Shown here: positions 14,410 to 23,490 of the stretch, piece by piece
Numbering within the stretch: position 1 is the first letter of the stretch
Layout: every line of letters begins with the position of its first letter
Virus record (IMG/VR): IMGVR_UViG_3300022896_000001
Location: 1 to 58,395 of that record
Length of the DNA: 58,395 bases
Source: a virus
Strand: one strand, 5' to 3'
Made by a program: the position numbers and the translations under genes
The notes under the pieces: model-generated
The model's input: the letters and a program-made list of their open reading frames with translations, nothing else
The model's database searches: none
What the model was told of the DNA's origin: nothing

Positions 14410-14696
14410 GCCCCTACCTCTCGGCCGACCTCGCCGTGCTGCTGCTCCACCAGGAGGCGACCCGCACAGGGGACGTCCGCCTGCGCATCAAGGCCGCGAC
14501 CCTCTACCAGTGGGTGCGCCGACAGCACATCGTCTACGACCGGGCCCGTGGCGGCTTCGACGTGGCGAGCATCGTGGAGTACGTGACCAAGCGGCCCGCG
14601 CGGGGCCAGCGGGCGCGCCGTGTTGACCAAGCTCGAAGCGAGGTGTCAGAATCCCGCGCAGCACCACCCGTGTGCGACGACCTCAAAGCCTCGTAG
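14406..14696 (+). CDS. hypothetical MerR/HTH-like protein
   Basis: 96 residues, GTG start coupled to the previous gene. RLRIKAATLYQWVRRQHIVYDRARGGFDVASIVEYV resembles the HTH of small phage or excisionase-type DNA-binding proteins. Last gene before the packaging genes; strong terminator follows. Confidence 0.62.
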   Translation: MSPYLSADLAVLLLHQEATRTGDVRLRIKAATLYQWVRRQHIVYDRARGGFDVASIVEYVTKRPARGQRARRVDQARSEVSESRAAPPVCDDLKAS

Positions 14697-14698
14697 CT

Positions 14699-14733
14699 GA
14701 AGCCCCCGGAGACCCACTGGGTCCGGGGGCTTC
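14699..14733 (+). terminator. hairpin closing the early region
   Basis: 12-bp perfect stem GAAGCCCCCGGA (14699-14710) / TCCGGGGGCTTC (14722-14733) right after the stop at 14696. Confidence 0.85.
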
Positions 14734-14768
14734 ACTCGTTCCCGGAGCCTGGCGGTAACCGGGGACGT

Positions 14769-14810
14769 GCCCGGCAGGGGAAACGCAGGGGAAGCAGACC
14801 CCTGCCGGGC
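14769..14810. other. inverted repeat upstream of terS, possible cos/pac element
   Basis: Perfect 12-bp arms GCCCGGCAGGGG (14769-14780) and CCCCTGCCGGGC (14799-14810), 18-nt loop with internal CAGGGGAA repeats. It lies between the terminator at 14733 and terS, where packaging sites often are. It could instead be a second terminator. Confidence 0.45.
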
Positions 14811-14868
14811 CCATCTTGGGATGCCACCTGCGGAAACGCCGCACCCGGAGGTACCGGGGGGAACGCTC

Positions 14869-15285
14869 ATGCCCCCACGTATCGACGACGGCCGACGCGC
14901 CGCGATCATCGCCGACATCCAGGCAGGCTCGAAGTCAGCCCGCCAGATCGCGAAGGACCACGGGGTCAGCGCCAGCCTCGTCAGCAAAATCGCAGGTGAC
15001 GAGCATGTGCACGGTGCGTTTGAACGTGCACAGACCAAAAAGGCGCGCGAGGCGCTCACAGAGGACAGCAAGGCGATCAGGGCGCAGCTGGCGGCCCGAA
15101 GCCTGACCGACGCTGACATCCTGCGGCAGCGGGCGCTCAAGTCGGAGAGTGCCCGCGACGCCAGGGACTACGCCACGGCGTTCGCGATCTTCGTCGACAA
15201 GCACCTCGTGCTCGACGCCCACGACTCCGACACCCACGGCCTGTCCGACGTCGATGCCTGGCTGGATCACCTCACCGGCGACTGA
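14869..15285 (+). CDS. terS: terminase small subunit
   Basis: 138 residues; ATG at 14869 after a run of G. N-terminal HTH (RRAAIIADIQAGSKSARQIAKDHGVSASLVSKIAGD), as in DNA-recognition subunits of phage terminases, followed by a helical oligomerisation region. Immediately upstream of the large subunit, the usual order. Binds the packaging start site and recruits the large subunit. Confidence 0.85.
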   Translation: MPPRIDDGRRAAIIADIQAGSKSARQIAKDHGVSASLVSKIAGDEHVHGAFERAQTKKAREALTEDSKAIRAQLAARSLTDADILRQRALKSESARDARDYATAFAIFVDKHLVLDAHDSDTHGLSDVDAWLDHLTGD

Positions 15286-15299
15286 CCGGGGAGGGTGCG

Positions 15300-16571
15300 A
15301 TGCCGACGCAGCCGCTCGGAGGGAAGGCCCGCGAGTCGGTCCGGCAGGCCACAGCGCGCGGGAACTTGTGGGAGGGCGCGGTCCGGTCGTCGAAGACCGT
15401 GTCGTCGATCGTGCGGTGGCTGAAGTACGTGCGGAACGGGCCGCCAGGCGCGCTGCTGATGGTCGGGAAGACCGAGCGGACGCTGAAGCGGAACATCATC
15501 GACCCGATCCAGGCCATGGTCGGGGTGAAGCGGTGCCGGTTCAAGGTCGGCGTCGGCGAGCTGGAGTTGTTCGGCCGGACGATCTACGTGGTTGGCGCGA
15601 ACGACGAGCGGTCCAGCGACAAGATCAAGGGCCTGACGCTGTCCGGGGCGTACTGCGACGAGCTCACCACCTACCCCGAGTCGTTCTTCTCGATGCTCAC
15701 CACCCGCCTCTCCGTGCCGGGCGCGCAGTGGTTCGCGACAACGAACCCCGAGGGCCCTGGCCACTGGGTGAAGAAGAAGTACGTCGACCGCGCGAAGCTC
15801 CGCATCACCCGCGACGGCCAGATCGTCCGCTCCGACGACCCGACGGCGCTGGACCTGCACACCTTCGCGTTCCAGCTCGCCGACAACCCCACCCTGCCCG
15901 CGGCGTACGTCGAGGAGCTGAAGCGGGAATACGTCGGCCTGTTCTACCGGCGGTACGTGCTCGGCGAGTGGTGCCTGGCCGAGGGCGTTGTCTACGACAT
16001 GTGGGACCCCGACAAGCACGTGGTCACCACAGCCCAGATGCCCGCGATCAGCAGGCACATCGCGCTCGGCATCGACTACGGCACGGTCAACCCGTTCGCC
16101 GGGCTACTGCTCGGGTTGGGCGCTGACCAGCGGCTGTACCTGACCAACGAGTACCGGTACGACTCGAAGGCTCAGCGGCGGTCGTTGACGGACGCGGAGT
16201 ACTCGCGGGAGCTGACCCTGTGGCTGGACAAGCTCCAGGTGTTCCCCGAGTGGACAGCGGTCGACCCCAGCGCGGCGTCGTTCGTGCAGCAGCTCTACCG
16301 CGACGGCCGGGTCACCCCGACCCTCGCGAACAACTCCGTGATCGACGGCATCCGGCAGCTGTCGTCCCTGCTCGCGACCGACCGGCTTCGGGTGCACGAC
16401 TCGTGCAAGGGGTGGATCGAGGAGATCCCCGGCTACTCGTGGGACCCGAAGAAGGCACTTCGAGGCGAAGACGCGCCGATCAAGGTCGGCGACCACTCGC
16501 TCGACGCGGGCCGGTACGCGGTCCACACCACCGAAGCCATCTGGCATGGCCAACTCAAGGAGGCAGCGTGA
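15300..16571 (+). CDS. terL: terminase large subunit
   Basis: 423 residues; ATG after GGGGAGGGTGCG. ATPase domain with a deviant Walker A (EGAVRSSKT, residues 25-33) and Walker B GAYCDE (116-121), followed by TTNPEGPGHW. The nuclease domain opens with HIALGIDYGTVNPF (about 258-271). Packages DNA into proheads through the portal. The size and motifs fit the PBSX/Terminase_3-6 type. Confidence 0.95.
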   Translation: MPTQPLGGKARESVRQATARGNLWEGAVRSSKTVSSIVRWLKYVRNGPPGALLMVGKTERTLKRNIIDPIQAMVGVKRCRFKVGVGELELFGRTIYVVGANDERSSDKIKGLTLSGAYCDELTTYPESFFSMLTTRLSVPGAQWFATTNPEGPGHWVKKKYVDRAKLRITRDGQIVRSDDPTALDLHTFAFQLADNPTLPAAYVEELKREYVGLFYRRYVLGEWCLAEGVVYDMWDPDKHVVTTAQMPAISRHIALGIDYGTVNPFAGLLLGLGADQRLYLTNEYRYDSKAQRRSLTDAEYSRELTLWLDKLQVFPEWTAVDPSAASFVQQLYRDGRVTPTLANNSVIDGIRQLSSLLATDRLRVHDSCKGWIEEIPGYSWDPKKALRGEDAPIKVGDHSLDAGRYAVHTTEAIWHGQLKEAA

Positions 16572-16744
16572 CCCCGCAGGAAGCAGCCGCGAAGGCAGCA
16601 GAGGTGCTGGCCAAGGCCGAAACGGACATCGACCGCGGCAACGGGCCCGCTCGGGCGCACGCGCTCCGATGCGTCGCTGACGGCTGGACGCAGCTCGCCG
16701 TAGTGCTCGCGACGCACCCGAGCACGGTCGGGAAAGCCAGCTGA
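16568..16744 (+). CDS. hypothetical 58-residue protein
   Basis: GTG coupled to the terL stop. Helical product (QEAAAKAAEVLAKAETDIDRGNGPARAHALRCVADGWTQLAVVL). Function unknown; sits between terL and portal. Confidence 0.6.
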   Translation: MTPQEAAAKAAEVLAKAETDIDRGNGPARAHALRCVADGWTQLAVVLATHPSTVGKAS

Positions 16745-16971
16745 TGGCCCCGCTGCCCGCGCGGATCACCCGCCGCAAGGTGCTCGAAGCACTCGACGTC
16801 CTCGGCATCCCGCACACCGACGTGTGCGTGGTCGAGTTGGGCCTGCACGAGGTCACGGTGCGGGAGCTGATGAAGCCCGAGACCAAGGCCGAGGGCGACA
16901 AGGTGCGCGTCGAGCGGGTCACGGTCATCCCGACCGGCGTGCTGCGAGTCTCGCGAGGCGACATTGCCTAA
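16744..16971 (+). CDS. hypothetical 75-residue protein
   Basis: ATG overlaps the previous TGA (TGATG). Product ITRRKVLEALDVLGIPHTDVCVVELG... shares a layout with the next product (VLNALDHLGVPIEALVKITVTE), so the pair looks like a tandem duplication. Function unknown. Confidence 0.65.
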   Translation: MAPLPARITRRKVLEALDVLGIPHTDVCVVELGLHEVTVRELMKPETKAEGDKVRVERVTVIPTGVLRVSRGDIA

Positions 16972-17182
16972 GCGCCAGCGGTTCGCCACCCGCGACGAGC
17001 TGGCCGAGCTGGTCCGGCAGTACCTCGTCGAGCACTGCGACGGCGCCTACGCCGCCGACACGGTCACGGACGACGTGCTGAACGCGCTCGACCACCTCGG
17101 CGTGCCGATCGAAGCCCTCGTCAAGATCACCGTCACCGAGCCCACCCCCAAGGTGGAGTTCCGTGAGCCGCGAAGGGAGTAG
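16964..17182 (+). CDS. hypothetical 72-residue protein
   Basis: TTG start overlapping the previous gene. Distant duplicate of the preceding gene: VTDDVLNALDHLGVPIEALVKITVTEPTPKV. Ends just before the portal GTG. Confidence 0.6.
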   Translation: MPKRQRFATRDELAELVRQYLVEHCDGAYAADTVTDDVLNALDHLGVPIEALVKITVTEPTPKVEFREPRRE

Positions 17183-17184
17183 TT

Positions 17185-18786
17185 GTGCCGCTCCCCACCG
17201 GAGGCGATACCCAGTGGCCGCCGAAGGCCCTGGACGAGGTGTTCAGCACGGTCGACGTGTGGGACGCCTGGTACTCCGGGGGCCCGGACAAGCTCGCTGA
17301 GGTCTACGGCGACGGCTCCAGCGGCGGGTTCGACTCGGTCAGCCGCGCCAGGCTCCGCAACCGGCCCGCGCAGTTCAGCGGCGGCGTGAAGGGCCGGGTG
17401 GCTAGGTGGTTCTGGGGCGCGCCGACCCTGGCCGGTGAGCCGCGGACCAAGCTCCACATCCCGCTGGCCTCGGACATCGCCGCCAAGAGCGCGAAGCTCC
17501 TGTTCGCCGAGCCTCCGACGTTCAAGGTCGAGGACGCCGCCACACAGAAGGTGCTGGACGACGTCGTCGAGCAGGCGCTGCACGCCCGCCTGCTCGAAGC
17601 CGCTGACGCGTGCGCCGGGCTCGGCGGGGTGTACCTGCGGCTGGTGTGGGACACAGAGATCAGCCCGCTGCCGTGGCCGCAGGTCGTCCACGCCGACGCC
17701 GCAGTGCCGGAGTGGCGCGGTGGCAGGCTCAAGGCGGTCACGTTCTGGCGGATCGTCGACCAGACCGACAGCCAGGTGTGGCGGCACCTGGAGCGGCACG
17801 AGGCCGGACGGATCCTGCACGGCCTCTACGAGGGCACGCACGACCACCTCGGTCGGAAGATCCCGCTCACCGAGCAGGAAGCCACCGCAGACCTAGTCGA
17901 CCAGCTCACCGACGGCGACGAGATCCTCACCGGCGTCGACAAGGCCACCGCCTGGTACGTCCCGAACATCCGACCCAACCGGCTGTGGCGCACCAACCCT
18001 GCCGCCGCCGAGCTCGGCCGCGCGGACATCTCCGGCGCCGAGGGAGCGCTCGATAAGCTCGACGAGACGTGGACCAGTTGGATGCGGGACATCCGGCTCG
18101 CGAAGGGCCGTGTGTTCGTCGCCGAGTCCTACCTGCGCACCACCGGGCCGGGCCAGGGCGCGTACTTCGACGCTGACCAGGAGATCTACGCGTCGCTGAA
18201 CATGCTGCCGCAGGCTGGCAACAACGCGCCGATCACGCTCAACCAGTTCGCGATCCGCGTCGAGGAGCACGCCCGCACGGCTGAGGAGCTGACCAAGGTC
18301 ATCCTCCGCTCGGCGGGGTACAGCGCCCAGACGTTCGGCATGAGTGGCGATGTCGCCATCACGGCCACCGAGGTCACCGCCAAGGAGCGCGACAGCTTCC
18401 TGACCCGGTCGCACAAGCTCCTGTACTGGAACCCGGTGCTGGCCGACCTGCTGGAAACCCTGCTCGCGGTGTACGCCGGGCCCGTGCTCAAGGGCAAGGT
18501 CACCCCGGAGCGTCCACAGATCGAGTGGCCGGACGGCGTGGCCACCGACCCGGAGCAGCAGGCCCGCACCATCCAACTGCTTGACGCCGCCGGTTCCGTG
18601 TCGACCGAGACGAAGGTCCGGATGCTGCACCCGGACTGGGAGGACAAGCAGGTCGACGAAGAGGTCGAGGCGATCAAGGGCCCCCCGCTGGAGGACCCAG
18701 GGTCGTTCACCGGCGGGCCACCGATCAACGTCAAGGGCCCGCAGCCCCCAGGCGACACCCCACCTGGCGAGGAGCCGCCACCGTGA
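17185..18786 (+). CDS. portal protein, SPP1 gp6-like
   Basis: 533 residues; GTG after GAAGGGAGTAGTT. Recognised from size, position between terminase and MuF, and sequence runs such as IPLASDIAAKSAKLLFAEPP, GGVYLRLVWD and SGDVAITATEVTAKERDSF typical of SPP1-type portals in actinophages. Acidic Pro-rich tail. Forms the dodecameric DNA channel at one capsid vertex. Confidence 0.92.
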   Translation: MPLPTGGDTQWPPKALDEVFSTVDVWDAWYSGGPDKLAEVYGDGSSGGFDSVSRARLRNRPAQFSGGVKGRVARWFWGAPTLAGEPRTKLHIPLASDIAAKSAKLLFAEPPTFKVEDAATQKVLDDVVEQALHARLLEAADACAGLGGVYLRLVWDTEISPLPWPQVVHADAAVPEWRGGRLKAVTFWRIVDQTDSQVWRHLERHEAGRILHGLYEGTHDHLGRKIPLTEQEATADLVDQLTDGDEILTGVDKATAWYVPNIRPNRLWRTNPAAAELGRADISGAEGALDKLDETWTSWMRDIRLAKGRVFVAESYLRTTGPGQGAYFDADQEIYASLNMLPQAGNNAPITLNQFAIRVEEHARTAEELTKVILRSAGYSAQTFGMSGDVAITATEVTAKERDSFLTRSHKLLYWNPVLADLLETLLAVYAGPVLKGKVTPERPQIEWPDGVATDPEQQARTIQLLDAAGSVSTETKVRMLHPDWEDKQVDEEVEAIKGPPLEDPGSFTGGPPINVKGPQPPGDTPPGEEPPP

Positions 18787-19049
18787 CCGGCATGGACCAC
18801 AGCCTCAGGGACGTCACCGTCCCGGATTTGATCGACACCCTCCGCGACGCCGAGGACCACCTCGACGTTGTCCAGCCCGGAGCCCTCCGCGAACCGCTTT
18901 CCCTGTGGTTCCTTGCCACCCTGGAGCAGGCCAAGCGTGAGCGCTGGACACAGCTGATGGGCAAGCCCGTCGTGGCTGTCTGGAACGCCGCCCGCGCCGT
19001 GCTCGACCAAACCGATGAGGTGCAGGGCCAGGTGGACGTCGGGGGGTAA
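18783..19049 (+). CDS. hypothetical 88-residue protein
   Basis: GTG in a GTGA overlap with the portal gene. Helical product (VPDLIDTLRDAEDHLDVVQPG). No family recognised; co-translated with head genes, so probably a minor head or assembly factor. Confidence 0.65.
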   Translation: MTGMDHSLRDVTVPDLIDTLRDAEDHLDVVQPGALREPLSLWFLATLEQAKRERWTQLMGKPVVAVWNAARAVLDQTDEVQGQVDVGG

Positions 19050-19054
19050 ACCCC

Positions 19055-20608
19055 ATGCCGGTCGATCGCACCCTCGGCTCCGAACTCGCGGACACCGTCA
19101 CAGCCCTGTACGCCGAGGCTGAGCTGGTGCTGACGAAGCAGATCGCGAAGCAGGTCGGCACCGGGCTGGGCTCTCCGGACTGGGCAGAGCAGCGGCTCGC
19201 CAGGGTCGGGGAGATGCGGCGCATCGCCGAGCGGATCACCGCGCGCCTGGCCGCCGACACGACCGGCAAGGTGGCCGAAGCGGTCGCGACGGCGTACCAG
19301 CGCGGCGGCGAGAACGCCCTCTCTGAGGTGGCGAAGCTCAGCGGCGCTCGCCCCGGCGCGGCTGCGGCCATCCGGGGCGAGCTGACCGGGTCAGCCGCGG
19401 TACAGCGACTCGTGACCGCTCTGGTCACACGGCTCGGCGGCACGCACCTGAAGATCGTCCGCGAGACCGTCGACACGTACCGGCAGGTCATCTCCAGCAC
19501 CGTCGCCTCAGGCACCCTGCAAGGGACCGAGACGCGGCGCGAGGCGGCGCAGCGGGCGATGAAGAAGTTCGCCGCCGAGGGCATCACGGGGTTCGAGGAC
19601 AAGTCGGGCCGCCAGTGGCAGCTCTCCTCGTACGTGGAGATGGCCACCCGGACCGGTACGGCGCAGGCTGCGGTGGAAGGGCACCTCGACCGGCTCGAAG
19701 GCCTCGACATCGACTTGGTGATCGTCAGCAACGCTCCGCAGGAGTGCAAGCGGTGCCGCCCGTGGGAGGGGAAGGTTCTCGCTCGCCGCGGGCCGCATGG
19801 CCGGCGCACGGTGGAGGTCGAGCACTCGACCATCGATGACCTGATGATCGAGGTCGAGATCGCGGGCACTGTCGACGAGGCTGTGGCTGACGGGTTCATG
19901 CACCCGAACTGCCGCCACTCCCTGTCGGCGTACCTGCCGGGTGTCACCAAGCCGATCACGAACACCGAGGACCCCGACGGCGACAAGGCCCGGCAGAAGC
20001 AGCGCCTGCTGGAGCGCAACATCCGGGCCGCGAAGATGGACGAGGCCGCTGCCCTCGGCCCGGAGCAGGCAGCCGAGGCCCGCGTCGCGATCAAGGCGGC
20101 GAACAAGCGGCTCCTACAGCACCTCGACGAGAACCCGTCGCTGAAGCGCCTGAAGTACCGGGAGCAGATCGGCGCGGGCAACCTGCCCACCAAGGGCACC
20201 TCCGACGCGGGCGTACGTGGCCCGCTGGAGGCCGCGCCCAAGTCGAAGCCCGCGGCCGCACCGAAGGCAGCGTCCAAGCCAGCACCGGCCAAGCCGAAGC
20301 CTGCGACCGCCGCGAAGCCCGCGGCCCCGGTCAAGCCGCCAGCACCCAAGCCCCCAGCGGCGAAGAAGCCTGCCGCGGTCGCGCCGAAGCCTCAGGCTCC
20401 GAAGCCTGTGCAGCCAGAGCGGCTCGCCGACGCGCTCGCCATGGGCCGCTCCAAACCCGCCGACCTCACCGTCAACGAGTTGCACGCAGCCGACAGGGAG
20501 TTCGCGAGGCGGGCTGCTGAATTGGGCAAGTCCGACAAGGTCGGACGCACCCACAGGAAAATCAAGAACGAGCTGCTTCGCCGTGCCAAGGAGGCGATGG
20601 GGTTCTAG
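19055..20608 (+). CDS. MuF-like minor capsid protein (Phage_min_cap2 type)
   Basis: 517 residues; ATG. The middle has the MuF-type zinc motif CKRCRPWEGKV ... MHPNCRHSL (about residues 232-290). C-terminal extension: a charged helical stretch, a long Lys-Pro-Ala repeat linker (about 388-450), then a final helical domain (LTVNELHAADREFARRAAELGKSDK...). Such tails can carry effector modules in MuF proteins; this one shows no enzyme motif. Needed for head assembly and packaged with the virion. Confidence 0.87.
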   Translation: MPVDRTLGSELADTVTALYAEAELVLTKQIAKQVGTGLGSPDWAEQRLARVGEMRRIAERITARLAADTTGKVAEAVATAYQRGGENALSEVAKLSGARPGAAAAIRGELTGSAAVQRLVTALVTRLGGTHLKIVRETVDTYRQVISSTVASGTLQGTETRREAAQRAMKKFAAEGITGFEDKSGRQWQLSSYVEMATRTGTAQAAVEGHLDRLEGLDIDLVIVSNAPQECKRCRPWEGKVLARRGPHGRRTVEVEHSTIDDLMIEVEIAGTVDEAVADGFMHPNCRHSLSAYLPGVTKPITNTEDPDGDKARQKQRLLERNIRAAKMDEAAALGPEQAAEARVAIKAANKRLLQHLDENPSLKRLKYREQIGAGNLPTKGTSDAGVRGPLEAAPKSKPAAAPKAASKPAPAKPKPATAAKPAAPVKPPAPKPPAAKKPAAVAPKPQAPKPVQPERLADALAMGRSKPADLTVNELHAADREFARRAAELGKSDKVGRTHRKIKNELLRRAKEAMGF

Positions 20609-20628
20609 GCCCAGGCCAGGGCCGGGCG

Positions 20629-20675
20629 GCTGGCGTGCCACCCGACGAACTCGGAGCGTCGGGTGGCACGCCAGC
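20629..20675. terminator. bidirectional terminator
   Basis: Perfect 18-bp stem (20629-20646 with 20658-20675), 11-nt loop, between the convergent MuF gene and the minus-strand lipoprotein gene. Confidence 0.9.
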
Positions 20676-20692
20676 CAGGGGCTTCGGCGTAG

Positions 20693-21133
20693 CTAGCCGA
20701 CCAGCTTCGCCAACTCCTGCTCATACCTCGGCCGGTCCTCGGCTGGGGTCCTTGCCGCCGTGTAGGACAGCACGACCATGCCGCGCTGGTGGGTCTCACC
20801 GTTCGCCGTGTACTTCGCCGCGGCGGCCGTGTCGTCGAACGTCAGCACAGTCACCGCGTCCGTGGTGACCATCTCTCGGCACCCCAGCGTCGGGCAGTTC
20901 TTGCTGTTGTCCCGCGGCGACGGCGCCGGTAACCCGGCCGCGGCGAACGCGTCCACCACCTGCTGTGCGGACACGGCCGCCGCCGCGGCAGGCGCTGCCG
21001 ACGACACCGGCGCTGCCGCCGAGACCTCCGAACTGCCTCCCGGCGTCAGCCGGTCGACCTTGTCGCTGATCCCGGCACAGCCCGAGACCAGCACGAGCAC
21101 TCCTATGACTACCGCTCCGATTGCTCTGTTCAC
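20693..21133 (-). CDS. lipoprotein moron inside the head module
   Basis: 146 residues, GTG at 21133. A signal peptide with lipobox (GVLVLVSGCAG) implies a surface lipoprotein. A Ser/Ala linker is followed by a small domain with two Cys (NCPTLGCREMVTTDAVTVLTF) that may form a disulfide. Opposite to all surrounding head genes and bounded by its own terminator, as expected for a prophage-expressed gene. Likely role: superinfection exclusion or host surface change, by analogy with other phage lipoproteins. Confidence 0.82.
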   Translation of the reverse strand: MNRAIGAVVIGVLVLVSGCAGISDKVDRLTPGGSSEVSAAAPVSSAAPAAAAAVSAQQVVDAFAAAGLPAPSPRDNSKNCPTLGCREMVTTDAVTVLTFDDTAAAAKYTANGETHQRGMVVLSYTAARTPAEDRPRYEQELAKLVG

Positions 21134-21210
21134 GCCTGGCTATCGGAGCGGCAGAACTCACCGCTACACCCCCGGCCGGTTGACCCGGCCTCGCCGCCCC
21201 AGGAGGGCAC

Positions 21211-22005
21211 ATGCACGCCAAGATCGGGACGACTGACTCGTCCACCCTGCCCATTCACCCCACCACCGGGCTCCGCGCGCTCGCCATCGGCCGCCGTGGC
21301 CCCGTGTGGCCTGTCCTCGGCGGCAACGGGGAGGGCGACGGCAACACCGGCGACATCCCGGCGGACGACACCGGCGACGACGCGGACACCACGGGCGACC
21401 AAGGCACTGGCGGGACGGACTCCGGCCAGGACAAGGGCACCCAGAAGGACACGGACGCGGCCAAGGCGGAAGCCAAGGAGGTCAAGGACCTCCCGTCGTG
21501 GGCCCAGAAGATCGTCCGCGAGTCGCGCAAGCAGGCCGCTGACGAGCGCGGGAAGGTCGCGGCAGCCGAGAAGGCGCGCCAGGACACGCTCGACAGCATC
21601 GCGGTTGCTCTCGGCCTGAAGAAGGGCGACGAGGTCGACCCGAAGAAGCTCGCCGACCAGCTCACCGCAGAACGCGATAAGGCCGCCACCGCCGCGGCCA
21701 GCGCCCAGCAGGAGCTGGCGATCTACCGGGCCGCCGACAAGCACGGCGCCGACCCGAACGCACTGACCGACTCGCGCGAGTTCCTCAAGGCCGTCAGTGA
21801 GCTTGACGCCACCGACAAGGACTACGCGAAGGACCTCGCGGAGCTGATCAAGCAGCGCGTGAAGGACAACCCGACTCGGTACGCCCGCGAGGCCCCGAAG
21901 ACGAAGAAGTCGGGCAGCGCGGACGACATGAACGGCGGCAAGGGCAGCGGCGGCCCCCGCCCCACCTCGCTACACGCAGCGCTCGAAGCGCGCAACAAGA
22001 CCTGA
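21211..22005 (+). CDS. scaffolding protein
   Basis: 264 residues; ATG after GGAGGGCAC. The N-terminal HPTTGLRALAIGRRGPVWPV is typical of actinophage scaffolds. A Gly/Asp-rich acidic linker, a long helical/coiled region (about 85-180) and a basic C-terminus follow. Lies directly before the capsid gene. Directs prohead assembly and is then lost. Confidence 0.88.
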   Translation: MHAKIGTTDSSTLPIHPTTGLRALAIGRRGPVWPVLGGNGEGDGNTGDIPADDTGDDADTTGDQGTGGTDSGQDKGTQKDTDAAKAEAKEVKDLPSWAQKIVRESRKQAADERGKVAAAEKARQDTLDSIAVALGLKKGDEVDPKKLADQLTAERDKAATAAASAQQELAIYRAADKHGADPNALTDSREFLKAVSELDATDKDYAKDLAELIKQRVKDNPTRYAREAPKTKKSGSADDMNGGKGSGGPRPTSLHAALEARNKT

Positions 22006-22024
22006 CCGATAGAAGAGAGGCAGC

Positions 22025-23092
22025 ATGCCCATCACCCTGGCGCAGGCGCAGATCAACGCCCGCGACGACATCGACCACGCGGTCATCGACAACCTGCGGC
22101 GCTACTCGTGGCTGTGGGACCAGATCATCTGGGACGACACGGTCACGCCCGGCACGGGTGGTGCCAGCCTCACCTACGGCTACACCCTGCTCACCGCGGC
22201 GCGGCAGGGCCAGTTCCGGCAGATCAACCAGGAGTACACCGCCCAGTCGGCCAGCCGCGAGCAGCGCTCGACGACGCTGAAGCCGTTCGGTGGCGCGTAC
22301 ACCCTGGACCGCATCCTGCGCGGGTTGGGCCCGGCTGCGACGAACGAGGAGACGTTCCAGACGCAGCAGCTTATGAAGGGCGCGACGACCAGCCTCATGG
22401 TCGAGATCGTCAACGGCGACACCGCGGTGAACACCGCCGGGTTCGACGGCCTGGACAAGCTGCTCACCGGTCAGGCCACCGAGTACACGCCCAACAGCGG
22501 CGGCACCGCGTACACGTCGTGGGCGCCCGGCGCGATCGACACGCAGGAGAAGGCCAACCTCCAGCTGGACATCCTGGAGGAGTGGCTGTCCTCCATCACC
22601 CCGTCCATCGTGGGCGGCGGCGACATGAGCGCGGACGCCGGTCTGCCCGGCGGTGTGAAGGCCATCCTGGGCAACACCAAGTCCATCACCCGCCTCAAGG
22701 CGCTGGCGCGGTGGGCGAACCTGCACACCTCCACGCTGGAGACTTTCGGCGGCGTGCAGCGCCGGGTCGAGCGGTACGGCGAGTGGGTGCTCCAGGACAT
22801 CGGCGACAACGCCCTCGGGTCGGCGCCGGTCATCCCGATCGAGACCCGCGACCCGGACGGCGTCGGCGGTGGCGGCAACATCACCAACCTCACCGACCTC
22901 TACGCGGTGTCGTTCGGCCTGGACGCGTTCCACGGCGCGTCCATGGCGGGCAAGCCGCTCGTCGCCTACTACCCGCCGGAGTGGAACACCCCCGGCGCGG
23001 TCAAGACCGGCGAGCTGGAGATCGGCCCCGGCGCGATGATCCTGCGCAACACCAAGGCCTGTGGCGTCCTGCGCAACGTGAAGGTGGCGTGA
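22025..23092 (+). CDS. major capsid protein, HK97-fold
   Basis: 355 residues; ATG after AGAGAGGCAGC. Position after the scaffold, length and the N-terminal region (ITLAQAQINARDDIDHAVIDNLRRYSWLWD...) fit actinophage HK97-type capsid proteins. C-terminal part includes YYPPEWNTPGAVKTGELEIGPGAMI. No N-terminal delta domain; the separate scaffold replaces it. Confidence 0.88.
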   Translation: MPITLAQAQINARDDIDHAVIDNLRRYSWLWDQIIWDDTVTPGTGGASLTYGYTLLTAARQGQFRQINQEYTAQSASREQRSTTLKPFGGAYTLDRILRGLGPAATNEETFQTQQLMKGATTSLMVEIVNGDTAVNTAGFDGLDKLLTGQATEYTPNSGGTAYTSWAPGAIDTQEKANLQLDILEEWLSSITPSIVGGGDMSADAGLPGGVKAILGNTKSITRLKALARWANLHTSTLETFGGVQRRVERYGEWVLQDIGDNALGSAPVIPIETRDPDGVGGGGNITNLTDLYAVSFGLDAFHGASMAGKPLVAYYPPEWNTPGAVKTGELEIGPGAMILRNTKACGVLRNVKVA

Positions 23093-23094
23093 CC

Positions 23095-23490
23095 ATGACC
23101 GACTACCGGATCACCTCGCCCGACCCCGCGTTCAACGGCGTTGTCGGCGACGGCGTCGTGTTCAGCAAGGGCGTGGCGCTGCTGTCGGTGGACCACGACG
23201 CCGACCGCGTCGACGGCGCCACCAACCTCCCGGCTGGCGCGGCCGCGCTGGCGTACTTCAAGCGCCGCGGCTACGGCATCGAGGACGTCACCGTCCCCGA
23301 GCGCCCGGTCGCAGTCGACGAGGCGCCGCCGCCGAAGGAGCCGAAGCTCCCGTCGAAGACGGCGACCAAGGCCGACTGGGTGGCGCACGCCGTCTCCCTG
23401 AAGCCCGAGGACGGCGGCCTGACCGAGGCCGAAGCCAACGCCCTGACCCGCGACCAGCTCGCCGAGAAGTACACGGAGGTAGCGAAGTGA
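23095..23490 (+). CDS. head protein with C-terminal SAP/HeH-like domain
   Basis: 131 residues; ATG. Short N-terminal strand-rich part (GVVGDGVVFSKGVALL), a Pro-rich linker, then KADWVAHAVSLKPEDGGLTEAEANALTRDQLAEKY, a small helix-extended-loop-helix of the kind found at ends of phage head proteins. Stop overlaps the next GTG. Probable minor head or head-tail joining component. Confidence 0.68.
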   Translation: MTDYRITSPDPAFNGVVGDGVVFSKGVALLSVDHDADRVDGATNLPAGAAALAYFKRRGYGIEDVTVPERPVAVDEAPPPKEPKLPSKTATKADWVAHAVSLKPEDGGLTEAEANALTRDQLAEKYTEVAK

